DNA from: Sphingomonas hylomeconis
GTDB taxonomy: Bacteria; Pseudomonadota; Alphaproteobacteria; Sphingomonadales; Sphingomonadaceae
DNA: 64,000 bases
Direction: 5' to 3'
Assembly: GCF_025370105.1 (NCBI RefSeq)
Contig: NZ_JANQBK010000003.1
Span: forward strand, 186,001 to 250,000
The position numbers and the translations under genes were made by a program. The notes beneath the pieces were generated by a model. It made no database searches. It was given only the letters and a program-made list of their open reading frames with translations, and was not told the DNA's origin. Of this stretch, positions 25,808-36,665 are shown piece by piece; position 1 is the stretch's first letter; each line of letters opens with the position of its first letter.

Positions 25808-26926
25808 ATGAAGGCTCGTTTCCTGCTCGCGGCATCGCTGTTCGGCACCGCTTGTTCCGCCGCGCCGGTCGATACGCCGGCATCCGCCGCCAAACCGTTC
25901 GTCGAAACCGTCGTCGCCGATTTCACGTCGCCCTGGGCGATGACCTTCCTGCCCGACGGCCGCATGCTGGTGACCGAAAAGGCCGGGCAGATGCTGCTCG
26001 TCGCCAGGGACGGCAAATCGTCGCGCAAGATTGCCGACGTGGCGGTCGATTCGGCCGGGCAGGGCGGGTTGATGGACGTCGTGCCCGCGCCCGGCTTCGC
26101 TGAGAACAAACAGGTCTATTTCAGCTATTCGGCGGCCGGGCCGGGCGGCAAGGGCGTGGTTCTGGCCCGCGGCCAGTTGACCGGGGCGGCCGGTGCCGAG
26201 ACGCTGTCCGGCGTTCAGGAACTGTTCCGCGCCAGCCAGTTCGTCGAGGGCAATGGCCATTATTCCGGCCGCATCGCCTTCTCGCCCGACGGCAAATATC
26301 TGTTCTTCACCAATGGCGAGCGGCAGAAATTCACCCCCGCACAGGATCCCAAATCGACGCTCGGCAAGGTGCTGCGGCTGACGCTGGACGGCAAACCGGC
26401 GGCCGGCAACCCGCTCGCCGCGCAGGGCTTCCATCCCGCGATCTGGTCGTATGGCCACCGCAACCTGCTCGGCATCGCGTTCGACCGCGCGGGCAATCTG
26501 TGGGAGCAGGAAATGGGCCCGAAGGGTGGCGACGAGGTCAATCTGGTCCAGCCGGGCAAGAATTACGGTTGGCCCAAGGCCTCGAACGGCAGCCATTATG
26601 ACGGGCGCGACATTCCCGATCACGCGTCGGGCGACGGCTATGAAGCGCCCAAGGTGTGGTGGAACCCGGTCATCTCCCCCGGTGGGCTGATGATCTATTC
26701 GGGCAAGATGTTCCCGCAGTGGCAGGGGGATGCGTTCATCGGCGGCCTGTCGAGCAAGGCGCTGATCCGCGTCGATCTCGACGGTGCCTCGGCGCGCAAG
26801 GGCGACCAATGGGCGATGGGGGCGCGCATCCGTGAAGTCGAGCAGGGCCCCGATGGCGCGATCTGGCTGCTCGAGGATGGCGGCGATTCGCAAGGCCGGC
26901 TGATCCGGCTGTCGGCGCCGAAATAA
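25808..26926 (+). CDS. PQQ-dependent sugar dehydrogenase (soluble aldose dehydrogenase type)
   Basis: This 372-residue exported six-bladed beta-propeller starts with a signal containing a possible lipobox (ASLFGTAC, Cys 16). The GSDH/YliI pattern follows: SPWAMTFLPDGRMLVTEKAG, then GNGHYSGRIAFSPDGKYLFF, SYGHRNLLGIAFD and EMGPKGGDEVNL, where His, Arg and Asp line the PQQ pocket. It would oxidise aldose sugars in the periplasm and pass electrons to quinone or another acceptor. GGGAG precedes the ATG. No PQQ biosynthesis gene is in this window, so cofactor supply is unknown. Confidence 0.88.
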   Translation: MKARFLLAASLFGTACSAAPVDTPASAAKPFVETVVADFTSPWAMTFLPDGRMLVTEKAGQMLLVARDGKSSRKIADVAVDSAGQGGLMDVVPAPGFAENKQVYFSYSAAGPGGKGVVLARGQLTGAAGAETLSGVQELFRASQFVEGNGHYSGRIAFSPDGKYLFFTNGERQKFTPAQDPKSTLGKVLRLTLDGKPAAGNPLAAQGFHPAIWSYGHRNLLGIAFDRAGNLWEQEMGPKGGDEVNLVQPGKNYGWPKASNGSHYDGRDIPDHASGDGYEAPKVWWNPVISPGGLMIYSGKMFPQWQGDAFIGGLSSKALIRVDLDGASARKGDQWAMGARIREVEQGPDGAIWLLEDGGDSQGRLIRLSAPK

Positions 26927-26940
26927 CGCGCTAATCCGCC

Positions 26941-26960
26941 CACCCGGCGCACGCCGGGTG
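26941..26960. other. Short perfect hairpin between convergent genes
   Basis: CACCCGGCG and CGCCGGGTG pair with a two-base centre between the sugar dehydrogenase and a thioesterase gene. There is no T run, so its role as terminator is uncertain. Confidence 0.45.
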
Positions 26961-26971
26961 CGCGGGCGCGG

Positions 26972-27352
26972 TCATCCGCGCACGATCAGATAGTTCATCC
27001 GCGCCGCGGCGATCGGCTTGGCGGCATCGTCCTGCCACGCTGTCGCCTCGACATTGGCGACGCGGTTGCCGAGCCGCGTGACGATGCCGGTGCTGTAGGT
27101 CAGCTTGTCGCGCCCGCCGCGCATGAAATCGACCGTGACGTTGATCGGCTTGATGCGCCCGCCGCCGTCGCCGGCCAGCGCGCGCTGCAGCGCCACGATC
27201 GCCGCCATTTCCATCAGCCCGCTGATCGCGCCGCCGTGCAGGAAGCCGGGGCGGCCGAGCACGCCATCGGCATAGGGCATGACCAGGCGGCAGCCATCGG
27301 CGCAGTCGGGATCGACATAGAGACCCAGGGTTTCGGCATAAGGCGGCAACAT
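26972..27352 (-). CDS. PaaI-family hotdog thioesterase (second of a pair)
   Basis: This 126-residue single hotdog-fold protein belongs to the PaaI/4HBT group. The diagnostic FLHGGAISGLMEMAAIVALQ has the conserved HGG motif and a downstream acidic catalytic residue, followed by PINVTVDFMRGG. It probably hydrolyses acyl-CoA thioesters, with the acyl group unknown. Its ATG overlaps the stop of the preceding thioesterase gene by one base, so the two may form a hetero-oligomer or act in the same pathway. An enoyl-CoA hydratase-like gene is divergent from the pair. Confidence 0.85.
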   Translation of the reverse strand: MLPPYAETLGLYVDPDCADGCRLVMPYADGVLGRPGFLHGGAISGLMEMAAIVALQRALAGDGGGRIKPINVTVDFMRGGRDKLTYSTGIVTRLGNRVANVEATAWQDDAAKPIAAARMNYLIVRG

Positions 27353-27789
27353 CAGAAATAGCCCTCCGGCGCCATGAACGTGCCCGCGACATGCGCCAGC
27401 GGGTCGGCCGGATCGCCGTCATGCGCCTGGCCGCGGATGAACGCGATCGAGCGCGTCACGCGGTAGCATTCGCCGCGCCCGATCACCGTCCTGCCGGGCG
27501 TCGCGGGGCGCAGATAATCGACCCGCAGGTCGAGCGTGGCGTGCGCGCGGAAGCCGCCGAGTTTCAGCCACACCGACATGCTCGTCGCCATATCCATCAT
27601 CGACAGGATCGGGCCGGAGGCGATCACGCCGCTGTCCGTATCGCCGACCAGGCGGGGGTCATAGGGCATCGCCATCTCCGCCCAATCCGGCCCATGCGCA
27701 TGGTAACTCAGGCCAAGATGCTTGCCGTGTCCACCAGCGCCGCTTTTCAGGAAACGCTCGGGATCGAAGATGAAGGTCGGGATGCTCAT
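27352..27789 (-). CDS. Hotdog-fold thioesterase (first of a pair)
   Basis: This 145-residue protein with the 4HBT-like pattern GVIASGPILSMMDMATSMSVW, where an HGG-type glycine position reads ASGP, is followed by ATLDLRVDYLRPATPG, a common second strand of PaaI-type enzymes. The missing His in the first motif may mean altered chemistry or a structural subunit. The start at MSIPTFIFDPERFL is preceded by unlikely sequence. It is the upstream member of an overlapping thioesterase pair and is divergent from the enoyl-CoA hydratase-like gene with a degenerate palindrome between. Confidence 0.78.
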   Translation of the reverse strand: MSIPTFIFDPERFLKSGAGGHGKHLGLSYHAHGPDWAEMAMPYDPRLVGDTDSGVIASGPILSMMDMATSMSVWLKLGGFRAHATLDLRVDYLRPATPGRTVIGRGECYRVTRSIAFIRGQAHDGDPADPLAHVAGTFMAPEGYF

Positions 27790-27888
27790 GCGCCGAGCGT
27801 CTACACAGCCGCGCGGCGCGCGCAAAGGTTGCTGGCGAGGATGGGTTGCAAAGGGCAACCGGAAGCGGCAGCTAGCGGTTGCAGATCC

Positions 27889-27969
27889 GTCATCCCCGCG
27901 CAGGCCGGGATATCCTTGGGGCTGGCACCACGCCCGTCCCACACAGACCCCGGCTGTCGCTGGGGTGAC
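27889..27969. repeat. Degenerate intergenic palindromic repeat
   Basis: GTCATCCCCGCGCAGGCCGG at the left and CCCCGGCTGTCGCTGGGGTG + AC at the right are imperfect complements. They resemble family B/C ends but with decayed arms. It sits between divergent thioesterase and hydratase genes, ending 18 bases before the hydratase ATG. Confidence 0.65.
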
Positions 27970-27987
27970 GAGCAGGGAAGAGTTGCC

Positions 27988-28779
27988 ATGACCTTTCACA
28001 ACGACCGCGTCTCGATCACCGTCAGCGATCACATCGCCGACGTGAAGTTGACCCGCGCCGACAAGATGAACGCGATCGATCCGGCGATGTTCAAGGGGAT
28101 CGGCGCGGCGATCGACGAACTCGCCGGAATGCAGGACGTGCGCTGCGTCGTGTTGTCGGGGGAGGGGCGCGCATTCTGCGCCGGGCTCGACATGTCGAGC
28201 ATGGCCGCCGGCGGCTCGGGCCTCGCGCTCGATCCGCGCAACGATCAGGGCTCGATCCTGCCGCAGCACGTCACCTGGGGCTGGCGCAATCTGCCGATGC
28301 CGGTGATCGCGGCGGTGCACGGCGTGGCGATGGGCGGCGGGTTCCAGATCATGTCGGGCGCGGACATCCGCATCGTCGCACCGTCGACGCGCTTCGCGAT
28401 CCGCGAAACCTATTGGGGGCTGGTACCCGACATGGCCGGCTTCCCGATCTGGCGCGGGCTGGTGCGCGACGATGTGCTGCGCGAACTGGTCTATACCGCG
28501 CGGGAATTCGATGCCGCGGAGGCGCTGCAGCACGGCTTCGTCACACGCCTGGCGGAGGATCCGCATGCCGCGGCGATGGATCTGGCGCAGGCGATCGCCG
28601 GGCGCAATCCGCATGCCATCCGCGGCGCCAAGCGGCTGTGCAACATGGCGCACGACGCCGATCCGCGCGCCATGCTCGTCGCCGAGACGGAGGAGCAGAT
28701 CAAGGTGATCGGCAAGCCCAACATGATGGAAGCGGTGGCGGCGAACATGGGCGAGCGCGCGGCGGTGTTCGTCGATTGA
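27988..28779 (+). CDS. Crotonase-family protein (enoyl-CoA hydratase/isomerase)
   Basis: This 263-residue crotonase-fold enzyme has the oxyanion-hole segments GRAFCAGLDMSSMA (near residue 65) and HGVAMGGGFQIMSGADIRI (near residue 110), then ETYWGLVPDMAG. The acidic residue pattern around the third segment (an Asp in VPDMAG) resembles isomerases or dehydratases rather than the two-glutamate hydratase, so the exact reaction is open. The usual start MTFHNDRVSITVSDHIADVK and AGGGAAGAG upstream support the ATG. Its divergent neighbours are thioesterases, suggesting an acyl-CoA pathway. Confidence 0.85.
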   Translation: MTFHNDRVSITVSDHIADVKLTRADKMNAIDPAMFKGIGAAIDELAGMQDVRCVVLSGEGRAFCAGLDMSSMAAGGSGLALDPRNDQGSILPQHVTWGWRNLPMPVIAAVHGVAMGGGFQIMSGADIRIVAPSTRFAIRETYWGLVPDMAGFPIWRGLVRDDVLRELVYTAREFDAAEALQHGFVTRLAEDPHAAAMDLAQAIAGRNPHAIRGAKRLCNMAHDADPRAMLVAETEEQIKVIGKPNMMEAVAANMGERAAVFVD

Positions 28780-28802
28780 GCGGGGCTTGAGCCGGTGCCG
28801 GC

Positions 28803-29723
28803 TTAGCGCCGCGGGCGGATCAGGTCGGCCGCCAGTTCCTCGCTCGCCACCGTCTGCAATGCCGCCGCCTGGGCCGGCGACAGGCCCAGTTCGTCGGCTG
28901 CGCTTTCGCCGCGGCCGAGAATGCGCGGGTCGATCCCGGTAACGCGGCCGAACACGATCAGCGCTTCGAGATAATAGCCCGCCAGGCTGGCATGGTATTG
29001 GTCGAACGACCATAGATCGAGCTGGCCGAAGGCAGTGCCGTCATAGGGATTGGGATCGGCCACCCCGGCAGCGAAGGCGCGGTTCCAGGCCTGGCCGACC
29101 GGGAGCACGCTCGACAGCCCGGGCGCGCCGGCGCGCGCACGATCGGCGGCGCGGCGCAGATCCTCGGCCATCGCGGTGACCGGCTTGCCGTACCAATGGC
29201 CGCCCGGGCGATAGGTCTGGTCGGCGCGCGTCCAGGTCGACATCAGATGCACCGCGACGCCCGGATTGCGCGTCTTGAACAAGGTGACGAAGCGCGCCGT
29301 ATCGCGCAGCAGACCGGTGGCATCGCCGGCGCGCTGGGGATCGAGCGTGCTATATTCCTGCAGCACGACGACGTTCCACGGTCGATCGAGCAGCTGCCGC
29401 CGCTGCTCGTAATGGAAACCGAGCGTCTGGCCGCCCTGCGTCTCGAGGCTGACCTGATAGTTGAGCCGCACCTGTTCGGTGAAGCGCTTGAACAGTGCCG
29501 GCACCCCGCCATAGCCCGCATTGTTGAGATCGCTGACGGTGTCTGCACGCCAATTGCGCAGCGGCGAATTGGCGCCCTGCGTGAAGCTGTTGCCGACGAA
29601 CAGGATGGTGCGTGGCGGCGCGCTAGGCGCGACGCGCGCCGGGGACGTGCGCGGCGCGAGCTGCGCCTGCGCCGGCACGGCGATCAGCAAGGCGGCGAGC
29701 GCGGTCCCGACAGTCCTTGCCAC
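28803..29723 (-). CDS. Exported SGNH/GDSL-like hydrolase
   Basis: This 306-residue protein has a signal peptide (TVGTALAALLIAVPAQAQ) followed by TILFVGNSFTQGANSP, the SGNH block I with the nucleophile Ser in GNSF. WNVVVLQEYSTLD follows, and a C-terminal FDQYHASLAGYYLEAL supplies the Asp-x-x-His. It probably acts as a periplasmic esterase on acetylated or acylated glycans or lipids; the substrate is unknown. The GTG at 29723 lies four bases after the dctA stop, suggesting one transcript. A longer ORF into dctA is not credible. Confidence 0.8.
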   Translation of the reverse strand: MARTVGTALAALLIAVPAQAQLAPRTSPARVAPSAPPRTILFVGNSFTQGANSPLRNWRADTVSDLNNAGYGGVPALFKRFTEQVRLNYQVSLETQGGQTLGFHYEQRRQLLDRPWNVVVLQEYSTLDPQRAGDATGLLRDTARFVTLFKTRNPGVAVHLMSTWTRADQTYRPGGHWYGKPVTAMAEDLRRAADRARAGAPGLSSVLPVGQAWNRAFAAGVADPNPYDGTAFGQLDLWSFDQYHASLAGYYLEALIVFGRVTGIDPRILGRGESAADELGLSPAQAAALQTVASEELAADLIRPRR

Positions 29724-29727
29724 GCGA

Positions 29728-31071
29728 TCAGGCCGGATTGACCGTTTCGACCGAGTCGCGCTCGTCGATCGGTGTCGCGTCCGAGGGGGTGCGATTGTTG
29801 AGCACGGCGTTGAGCTGCGCGTGATCCAGCTTGCCCTCCCAGCGCGCGACGACGATCGCCGCCACCGCATTGCCGATGAAGTTGGTCAGGCTGCGGCATT
29901 CGCTCATGAAGCGATCGACGCCGAGGATCAGCGCCATGCCGGCGACCGGCACCGACGGCACGATCGACAGCGTCGCGGCGAGCGTGATGAAGCCTGCGCC
30001 GGTGACGCCGGCCGCGCCCTTGGACGACAGCATCGCCACGCCGAGCAAAGCCGCCTGTTCGCCCCAGCTGAGCTGGATGCCGGTCGCCTGTGCGATGAAC
30101 AGGGCGGCCAGGGTCATATAGATGTTGGTGCCGTCGAGATTGAAGGAATAGCCGGTCGGCACGACCAGACCGACGACGCCCTTGTCGCAGCCGGCGCGCT
30201 CCAGCTTGCCGATCAGGCTGGGCAGCGCGGCCTCGGACGACGAGGTGCCGAGCACCAGCAGCAGCTCGGCCTTGAGATAGGCGATCAGCTTGAGGATCGA
30301 GAAGCCGTGCAGCCGCGCGACGATGCCGAGCACGCCGAGCACGAAGATCGCCGAGGTGAGATAGAAGGTTGCGACCAGTGCGCCGAGATTGACCAGGCTG
30401 CCGGCACCATATTTGCCGATCGTGAAGGCCATCGCCCCGAACGCGCCGATCGGCGCCGCCTTCATCAGGATGCCGACCAGGCGGAACACCACCAGCGTGA
30501 GGCGTTCGAGGAAATCGAACACCGGTTCGGCGGGCTTGCCGACCAGGCTGAGCGCCACGCCGAACAGGATCGCGACGAACAAGGTCTGCAGGATCGACCC
30601 GTCGGTCAGCGCCGACACCATCGTCGTCGGGATCACCGACATCAGGAAGCCGACCAGGCTCGTTTCCGCGGCCTGGTGCTGGTAACCGGCGATCGCGCTG
30701 GCATCGAGCGTCGCCGGATCGACGTTCATGCCCGCACCGGGCTGCACGACATTGGCGACGATCAGGCCGACGAACAGCGCCAGTGTCGAGAAGAAGAGGA
30801 AATAGGCGAACGCCTTGCCCGCCACGCGGCCGACCGCGGCGAGCTCGCGCATCCCGGCGATGCCGGTGACGACGGTCAGGAAGATCACCGGCGCGATGAC
30901 CATCTTGACCAGTTTGATGAAGCCGTCGCCGAGCGGCTTCAGCGCTTCACCGGTGGCCGGCCAGAAATGGCCGAGCAGCACGCCGGCCACGATCGCGACC
31001 AGCACCTGTACGTACAAGTGCCGCCACAACGGCGTGCGGGTGGCGGGGAGCGGCGCAGCGGTGATCTTCAT
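29728..31071 (-). CDS. dctA: C4-dicarboxylate/proton symporter DctA
   Basis: This 447-residue inner-membrane symporter of the DAACS family imports succinate, fumarate and malate. Features include the N-terminal [36 protein letters not shown], the hairpin serine-rich [15 protein letters not shown], the [16 protein letters not shown] helix (TM7 region) and the [17 protein letters not shown] motif of substrate binding. DctA is usually regulated by a DctB/DctD system; none is in the window. It is followed closely by the SGNH hydrolase and preceded by gyrB with a 12-base gap. Confidence 0.95.
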   Translation of the reverse strand: MKITAAPLPATRTPLWRHLYVQVLVAIVAGVLLGHFWPATGEALKPLGDGFIKLVKMVIAPVIFLTVVTGIAGMRELAAVGRVAGKAFAYFLFFSTLALFVGLIVANVVQPGAGMNVDPATLDASAIAGYQHQAAETSLVGFLMSVIPTTMVSALTDGSILQTLFVAILFGVALSLVGKPAEPVFDFLERLTLVVFRLVGILMKAAPIGAFGAMAFTIGKYGAGSLVNLGALVATFYLTSAIFVLGVLGIVARLHGFSILKLIAYLKAELLLVLGTSSSEAALPSLIGKLERAGCDKGVVGLVVPTGYSFNLDGTNIYMTLAALFIAQATGIQLSWGEQAALLGVAMLSSKGAAGVTGAGFITLAATLSIVPSVPVAGMALILGVDRFMSECRSLTNFIGNAVAAIVVARWEGKLDHAQLNAVLNNRTPSDATPIDERDSVETVNPA

Positions 31072-31083
31072 GGTCGCGCGCGA

Positions 31084-33669
<2,586 letters not shown>

Positions 33670-33670
33670 T

Positions 33671-33697
33671 TACCCTTCCCGTGGCGCGGGAAGGGTA
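33671..33697. other. Hairpin between the EF-hand/OmpA gene and gyrB
   Basis: TACCCTTCCC and GGGAAGGGTA pair around a seven-base loop. It lies between gyrB's start and the end of the upstream gene on the same strand, and could attenuate read-through; no T run follows. Confidence 0.5.
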
Positions 33698-33719
33698 GGA
33701 GCGACCGGACCATCCGGGC

Positions 33720-34463
33720 TTAGAAGCGGTCGGCGCGCTGGCCGAGCAGGGTCACCTCGACACGGCGGTTCTGGCGCATGCCCTGGGGCGTGGCGTTGGA
33801 GGCAACCGGATTGGTCTCGCCGTGCCCGACCACCGCGAAGCGGGCGCGGGTGACGCCCATCGTGTCGAAGGCGGTGCGCACGCTGGCCGCGCGACGCTCG
33901 GACAGGTCCTGGTTATGCGCATCGCTGCCGCGGGAATCGGTATAGCCATCGATCGCCACGCGCACGCCGGGCTCGGCGCGGAGATAGTTGGCGAGCGGGC
34001 GCAGCTTGTCGATCGCGCCGGGCCGCAGCACGGCGCTGTCGGTCTTGAACAATACGTCTTCCTGCAGATTGAGCGTCGCGCCGCGCGATGTCTGGCGGAA
34101 GCCGTAATTGCGCATCGCGCCGCGATCCCAGGTGGTGGTGGTTTCGACCACCACCGGCCCGCGGCGATCCCAGTCGAAGCGATCGCGGCGTGGCCCGGCG
34201 ACGCCGGCAAAGGCACGGTTGGCGGCCTGGGCTTCGCGCGGGGAAATACGGCCGTCGCGATTGTCGTCGAAATTGCGCATCACGAAGGCGCGACCGCGAT
34301 TCGTCGCGCGCAGTTCGCGGTAGAGCGTGGGCACGCCGGCACCGACCAGGCGATAGTCGCGATCGCCCGGGCGGCCGCCGTCATAGTCCCAGCGGCCCTG
34401 TGCGGTGGCGCCGGTGGCGAGCGTGGCGCTCAGGATGGCGGCGGTCAGGATCGTGCGTTTCAT
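33720..34463 (-). CDS. Outer-membrane-associated protein with EF-hand and OmpA domains
   Basis: This 247-residue exported protein has a signal peptide (AILSATLATGATAQ). Near residues 63-75 a canonical EF-hand loop, DDNRDGRISPRE, shows the D-x-N-x-D-G-x-I-x3-E calcium ligands. A C-terminal OmpA domain contains FKTDSAVLRPGA, VAIDGYTDSRGSDAHNQDLS and the NRRVEVTLL peptidoglycan-binding end. It probably anchors the envelope to peptidoglycan in a calcium-dependent way (inference). GAGGAG precedes the ATG. It lies between recF and gyrB on the same strand. Confidence 0.87.
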   Translation of the reverse strand: MKRTILTAAILSATLATGATAQGRWDYDGGRPGDRDYRLVGAGVPTLYRELRATNRGRAFVMRNFDDNRDGRISPREAQAANRAFAGVAGPRRDRFDWDRRGPVVVETTTTWDRGAMRNYGFRQTSRGATLNLQEDVLFKTDSAVLRPGAIDKLRPLANYLRAEPGVRVAIDGYTDSRGSDAHNQDLSERRAASVRTAFDTMGVTRARFAVVGHGETNPVASNATPQGMRQNRRVEVTLLGQRADRF

Positions 34464-34549
34464 CTTGTGTCTCCTCGAGCCCCCGCCCGATGGACGCGGC
34501 ATGGCGGGAGACGCTTGAACGGCGGGTGAGTTGCGCCGACAGGCAAGGT

Positions 34550-35713
34550 TCAGGCGGCGGACCGGCCAAGCGCGAGGCGGAACGCATCGGTGCCGAGTGC
34601 ATCGAACAGTGCGTCCTCGGTGCCGGTCATCCAGACCTGGCCTTTGCCGGCGAGCCGCGCGAACAAGGCAGCGCGGCGTGACGGATCAAGATGCGCGGCG
34701 ACCTCGTCGAGCAGCAGGATCGGCATCCGCCCGCAGCGCTGCGCGACGAGATCGGCATGGCCGAGCACGATGCCGAGCAGCAACGCCTTCTGTTCCCCGG
34801 TGGAACAGAGCGCGGCGGGCTGGCACTTGCCGAGATGGGTGACGGCGAGATCGCTGCGATGCGGGCCGATCAGGGTGCGGCCAGCGGCGGCATCGCGACG
34901 GCGGCCCTGCGCGAGATCGGCAGCAAGCGTGGCCCCGGCACCGGTCCAGCCGTCAAGCGCGAGGCCGGCGCGGGCGAACGGGCCTTCGGGCTGGTCGGCC
35001 AGCGCTTCGCCGAGCGCGGCGACGGTATCGCGGCGGGCCGCATCGATCGCCACGCCATGCTCGGCCATCTGCGATTCGAGCGCGCTCAGCCAGTCCGGAT
35101 CGGGCGGGCCGTCCTCGGCGAGCAGGCGGTTGCGCGCGCGCATCGCTGCTTCGTAACGGTTGCTGTGCACGGCATGGCCGGGGGCCAGCGCGAGCGTCAG
35201 GCGATCGAGGAAGCGGCGGCGTTCGCTCGCCGGTTCGGCGAACAGCCGGTCCATCGCGGGCGTGAGCCACAGTACCGTCAGCCATTCGGCCAGCGCGGTG
35301 GCGGCGACGGGCGCGCCCTGGACGCGGACGATGCGGCGTTCGGGAGCGGACGAGAGCGTCCCCGTAGCGAGCTCGATGAGTTCGATAAGCCCCTCCCCCT
35401 CAGGGGAGGGGGACGGGGTGGGGGCAGTCTCACCGAGACCGGCATTGCCATACTCCCCCACCCCAACCCCTCCCCTGAAGGGGAGGGGCTTTAGGGAAGC
35501 CGCCACGCCAAAGCCACCCGGTCCGCCCTGCCGCGCCATTTCGCCCAGCGCCGCGCGGCGCAGCCCTCGCCCGGGCGCGAGCAACGATACCGCTTCCAGG
35601 ATATTGGTCTTGCCCGCGCCATTCTCGCCGGTCAGCACGACGAAGCCGGGCCCCGGCGCGATCACCGTGTCGGCATGGTTGCGGAAATCGGTGAGGACAA
35701 GGCGCGCGAGCAT
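34550..35713 (-). CDS. recF: DNA replication and repair protein RecF
   Basis: This 387-residue SMC-like ATPase loads RecA at gaps. Walker A is [21 protein letters not shown], the signature region [12 protein letters not shown] and Walker [14 protein letters not shown]. The N-terminal [11 protein letters not shown] is typical. It is about 35 residues longer than usual because residues 75-109 come from a palindromic repeat (35388-35491) inserted in frame between the Walker A helix and the next strand. The proline/glycine-rich insert is probably an exposed loop. It is downstream of the Coq4-like gene on the same strand. Confidence 0.93.
   Translation of the reverse strand: MLARLVLTDFRNHADTVIAPGPGFVVLTGENGAGKTNILEAVSLLAPGRGLRRAALGEMARQGGPGGFGVAASLKPLPFRGGVGVGEYGNAGLGETAPTPSPSPEGEGLIELIELATGTLSSAPERRIVRVQGAPVAATALAEWLTVLWLTPAMDRLFAEPASERRRFLDRLTLALAPGHAVHSNRYEAAMRARNRLLAEDGPPDPDWLSALESQMAEHGVAIDAARRDTVAALGEALADQPEGPFARAGLALDGWTGAGATLAADLAQGRRRDAAAGRTLIGPHRSDLAVTHLGKCQPAALCSTGEQKALLLGIVLGHADLVAQRCGRMPILLLDEVAAHLDPSRRAALFARLAGKGQVWMTGTEDALFDALGTDAFRLALGRSAA
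35388..35491. repeat. Palindromic repeat inserted in frame inside recF
   Basis: The arms GCCCCTCCCCCTCAGGGGAG + GGGGACGGGGTGG and CCCACCCCAACCCCTCCCCT + GAAGGGGAGGGGC pair across about 30 bases, and each arm has its own CCCCTCCCCnn..GGGGAGGGG hairpin. Read on the coding strand it gives [11 protein letters not shown]..., then ...[14 protein letters not shown], without stops. This resembles the product of the insert in hrpB at 4623-4726, in the same relative frame. Confidence 0.9.
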
Positions 35714-35823
35714 GTGCTGCGCGTCCTAGAGCAGGATGCGCCAGGCTTGAACCGTTCGTTTGCGGCGCGGCCGAGAAACGGCCATCCCCCGCTGCGGCCC
35801 GGCCGCTGCCCGGCGCTGCAAGC

Positions 35824-36603
35824 TCAGGCGGCGAGCTCGACGTCCGCGGCGCGCCGCGTGCTGAGATAGGAAGCCAGTTCCGCACCCAGTTCGCGCTGCG
35901 CCTTGAGATAGGCGACCGGCGTGGCGATGCCGAGCCGCGCACGCGCCGCCTCGAGCGGTTCGCCGAGCAGCTTCACGTAATCCTCGCCCGATATCCATTT
36001 CGCCTTGCGGCCATGGCGATACCCCTCCCACACCGCCTTGGCGAACAGCGTGCTGCCGGTGACACGAATGCTCTTCAGTGCCGCCGCTGTGCCGATCAAC
36101 GCCCAGCCGAGCCCGCCGACCTGAGCATAGGAAAAGGCGACCAGCGCCGCTTCGCCCATGCTTTCGTCCGCCTTGTAGCCGGTCAGCACGTGCCAGATAT
36201 CATGCGTGTCGCGTACGCGGCGGCCGAACCAGGCATAGGGATGCTGCATGTCCTCCTCGGCGTTGATCCGGCTGACTTCGGCGAGGCCGTCGGCAGAATA
36301 GCCGGTGCTGTCGAGGAAATGGCAATAGGCCGCGCCGACCGTGCCGGGCGCAAACTGGCGGGCGAAGCCGGGCTGGGCGAACAACGCTGCCAGTTCGGTC
36401 CGCTCATAGGCGAGTCGCCCGCCCTCGGTGGTGGAGATCAGGCGCGCATAGTTCATCGGCGAATTGCCGACGTTCAGCGCGCGCATGATGCGGAAAACCT
36501 GCGTCGTATCGTCGCCATCGGCAAGGAGCTTGCGGATCGCGTCGAGCGCGGTGCGCCAGTCGCGGCGGCCGGTCGTGCCGGGGAAGGGGGGAAGCTTGGC
36601 CAT
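35824..36603 (-). CDS. Coq4-family protein (ubiquinone biosynthesis-like)
   Basis: This 259-residue protein is of the Coq4/COQ4 type. The zinc motif appears in RDTHDIWHVLTGYKADESMGE (HDxxH followed about 12 residues later by Glu), and TGYSADGLAEVSRINAEED precedes it. COQ4 removes the ring carboxyl group and hydroxylates C1 in eukaryotic ubiquinone synthesis; bacterial homologues are less characterised. AAGGAG lies eight bases before the ATG, and an upstream GTG is only three bases away. A palindrome TGACAATTCTGTCA lies just upstream at 36620, as for a regulated gene. It is between the glycosyltransferase and recF on the same strand. Confidence 0.82.
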   Translation of the reverse strand: MAKLPPFPGTTGRRDWRTALDAIRKLLADGDDTTQVFRIMRALNVGNSPMNYARLISTTEGGRLAYERTELAALFAQPGFARQFAPGTVGAAYCHFLDSTGYSADGLAEVSRINAEEDMQHPYAWFGRRVRDTHDIWHVLTGYKADESMGEAALVAFSYAQVGGLGWALIGTAAALKSIRVTGSTLFAKAVWEGYRHGRKAKWISGEDYVKLLGEPLEAARARLGIATPVAYLKAQRELGAELASYLSTRRAADVELAA

Positions 36604-36619
36604 CACGGAAACTCCTTAC

Positions 36620-36633
36620 TGACAATTCTGTCA
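36620..36633 (-). promoter_or_regulatory. Candidate TetR-type operator upstream of the Coq4-like gene
   Basis: TGACAATTCTGTCA is a 5+5 inverted repeat (TGACA / TGTCA) located 17 bases before the start codon, overlapping the expected promoter or leader. The shape suits a TetR-family dimer; the regulator is not in this window. Inference only. Confidence 0.35.
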
Positions 36634-36665
36634 ATAAAGCGTTTCCGCGCAGGAGTCCAGCGGCG

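Noticed and set aside
28803..29870. Longer version of the SGNH hydrolase extending into dctA
   Set aside because: The extra N-terminus is Arg/Ser/Thr-rich shadow of dctA, and a signal peptide begins right at GTG 29723.
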